DNA of 50,444 bases from Ruminococcus sp. GTDB lineage: Bacteria > Bacillota > Clostridia > Lachnospirales > Lachnospiraceae. The stretch spans positions 1-50,444 of the forward strand of contig JACERV010000037.1 of NCBI GenBank assembly GCA_013911065.1, in the 5' to 3' direction. Positions 50,245 through 50,444 of the stretch are shown in pieces. The position numbers and the translations under genes are program-made. Position 1 is the stretch's first letter. Each line of letters starts with the position of its first letter. A model generated the notes under the pieces. It saw nothing but the letters and a program-made list of their open reading frames with translations, was not told the origin of the DNA and did not search any database.

Positions 50245-50444
50245 TTACTCTGTATAAATATAGCCTTTCTTTTTCAGTTCAGCTTCTGCCTTTTCTAAAT
50301 TTGCCTCAGACACAAGTATAATCGGTCCGGTACACCCCATCCCGCTCTCCGCGTAAATTCCGGTCTTCCAGAGCTCCTTCACACCATCTTCCAGGTCCAT
50401 GATCTCAATCCCGGAAATTTGTGCTGTAACGACCTCCTTCGGAG
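50245..50444 (-). CDS. unidentified gene, C-terminal part (cut by window edge)
   Basis: Open from the window end to TAA at 50245; 65 residues seen. Readable segments: VVTAQISGIEIMDLEDGVKE, then ESGMGCTGPIILVSE and AELKKKGYIYTE. GMGCTGPIILVS looks like a conserved loop with one Cys. I do not recognise the family. A hairpin AAGTACGC/GCGTACTT (50227-50246) overlaps the stop. Confidence 0.6.
   Translation of the reverse strand, partial: PKEVVTAQISGIEIMDLEDGVKELWKTGIYAESGMGCTGPIILVSEANLEKAEAELKKKGYIYTE

Noticed and set aside
1-50444. CRISPR array, prophage or rRNA operon
   Set aside because: No regularly spaced repeats, phage structural genes or rRNA sequence were found; repeats are REP-like or dispersed pairs.

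Overview
The window looks like the chromosome of a gut-type Gram-positive anaerobe of the Lachnospiraceae (Blautia / Mediterraneibacter-like). Grounds: strong AGGAGG ribosome sites, sigma-A promoters with 17-bp spacers, dnaX-ybaB-recR gene order, split transketolase halves, DUF4867, DUF5711 and TatD-linked radical SAM genes. Species was not determined. Most genes lie on the minus strand.

Layout. 1-6.1 kb: a serine recombinase, then a zinc-uptake operon (small Cys/His membrane protein, znuA, znuC, znuB, a COG0523-type GTPase fused to a DUF318 permease, and a TIGR03943 partner), with overlapping ATGA junctions between its last four genes. 6.1-7.5 kb: an auxin-efflux-type carrier between two 57-bp direct repeats. 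7.5-12.2 kb: a sugar operon (AraC regulator, DUF4867, fucose-isomerase-like enzyme, xylulokinase-like kinase). 12.2-15.8 kb: an ABC exporter behind a collapsed PadR regulator with its operator-promoter still intact, and a further coding remnant. 15.9-21.4 kb: tRNA-Asn, tRNA-Ala, a PilZ protein, then a divergent operon of a dead MPN-like/LysM protein, DUF5711, CvpA and XdhC. 21.5-23.2 kb: a REP-associated transposase with three REP elements in the window, and an HD protein. 23.2-27.2 kb: split transketolase, transaldolase and a LacI regulator. 27.2-30.9 kb: recR, ybaB, dnaX, pfkA. 31-33.1 kb: small membrane protein, tcdA, a candidate selenoprotein, a C39-like protease. 33.3-44.6 kb: an oxidoreductase, then sulfate assimilation (cysN, cysD, aprB, aprA; a LacI regulator; cysA, cysW, cysT, sbp). 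44.8-50.4 kb: DUF1015, methionine aminopeptidase, DMT transporter, radical SAM, ECF S-component, pyridoxine kinase, and a cut gene.

How it fits together. Sulfate is imported by Sbp-CysTWA, activated by CysDN and reduced to sulfite by an AprBA-type APS reductase; no APS kinase, CysH or sulfite reductase is in the window. Both sulfate promoters carry the same GCAATCGTT box at an identical distance from the -10, and the transporter transcript opens with a 24-codon ORF holding two adjacent Cys codons. This supports a shared, cysteine-sensing circuit.

The most striking item is a 71-codon gene directly before tcdA. An in-frame UGA sits where Cys is expected (HDR-U-GG), followed by a hairpin whose apical loop starts GG 20 nt after the UGA, as in a bacterial SECIS element. 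It is a candidate selenoprotein that ORF callers miss.
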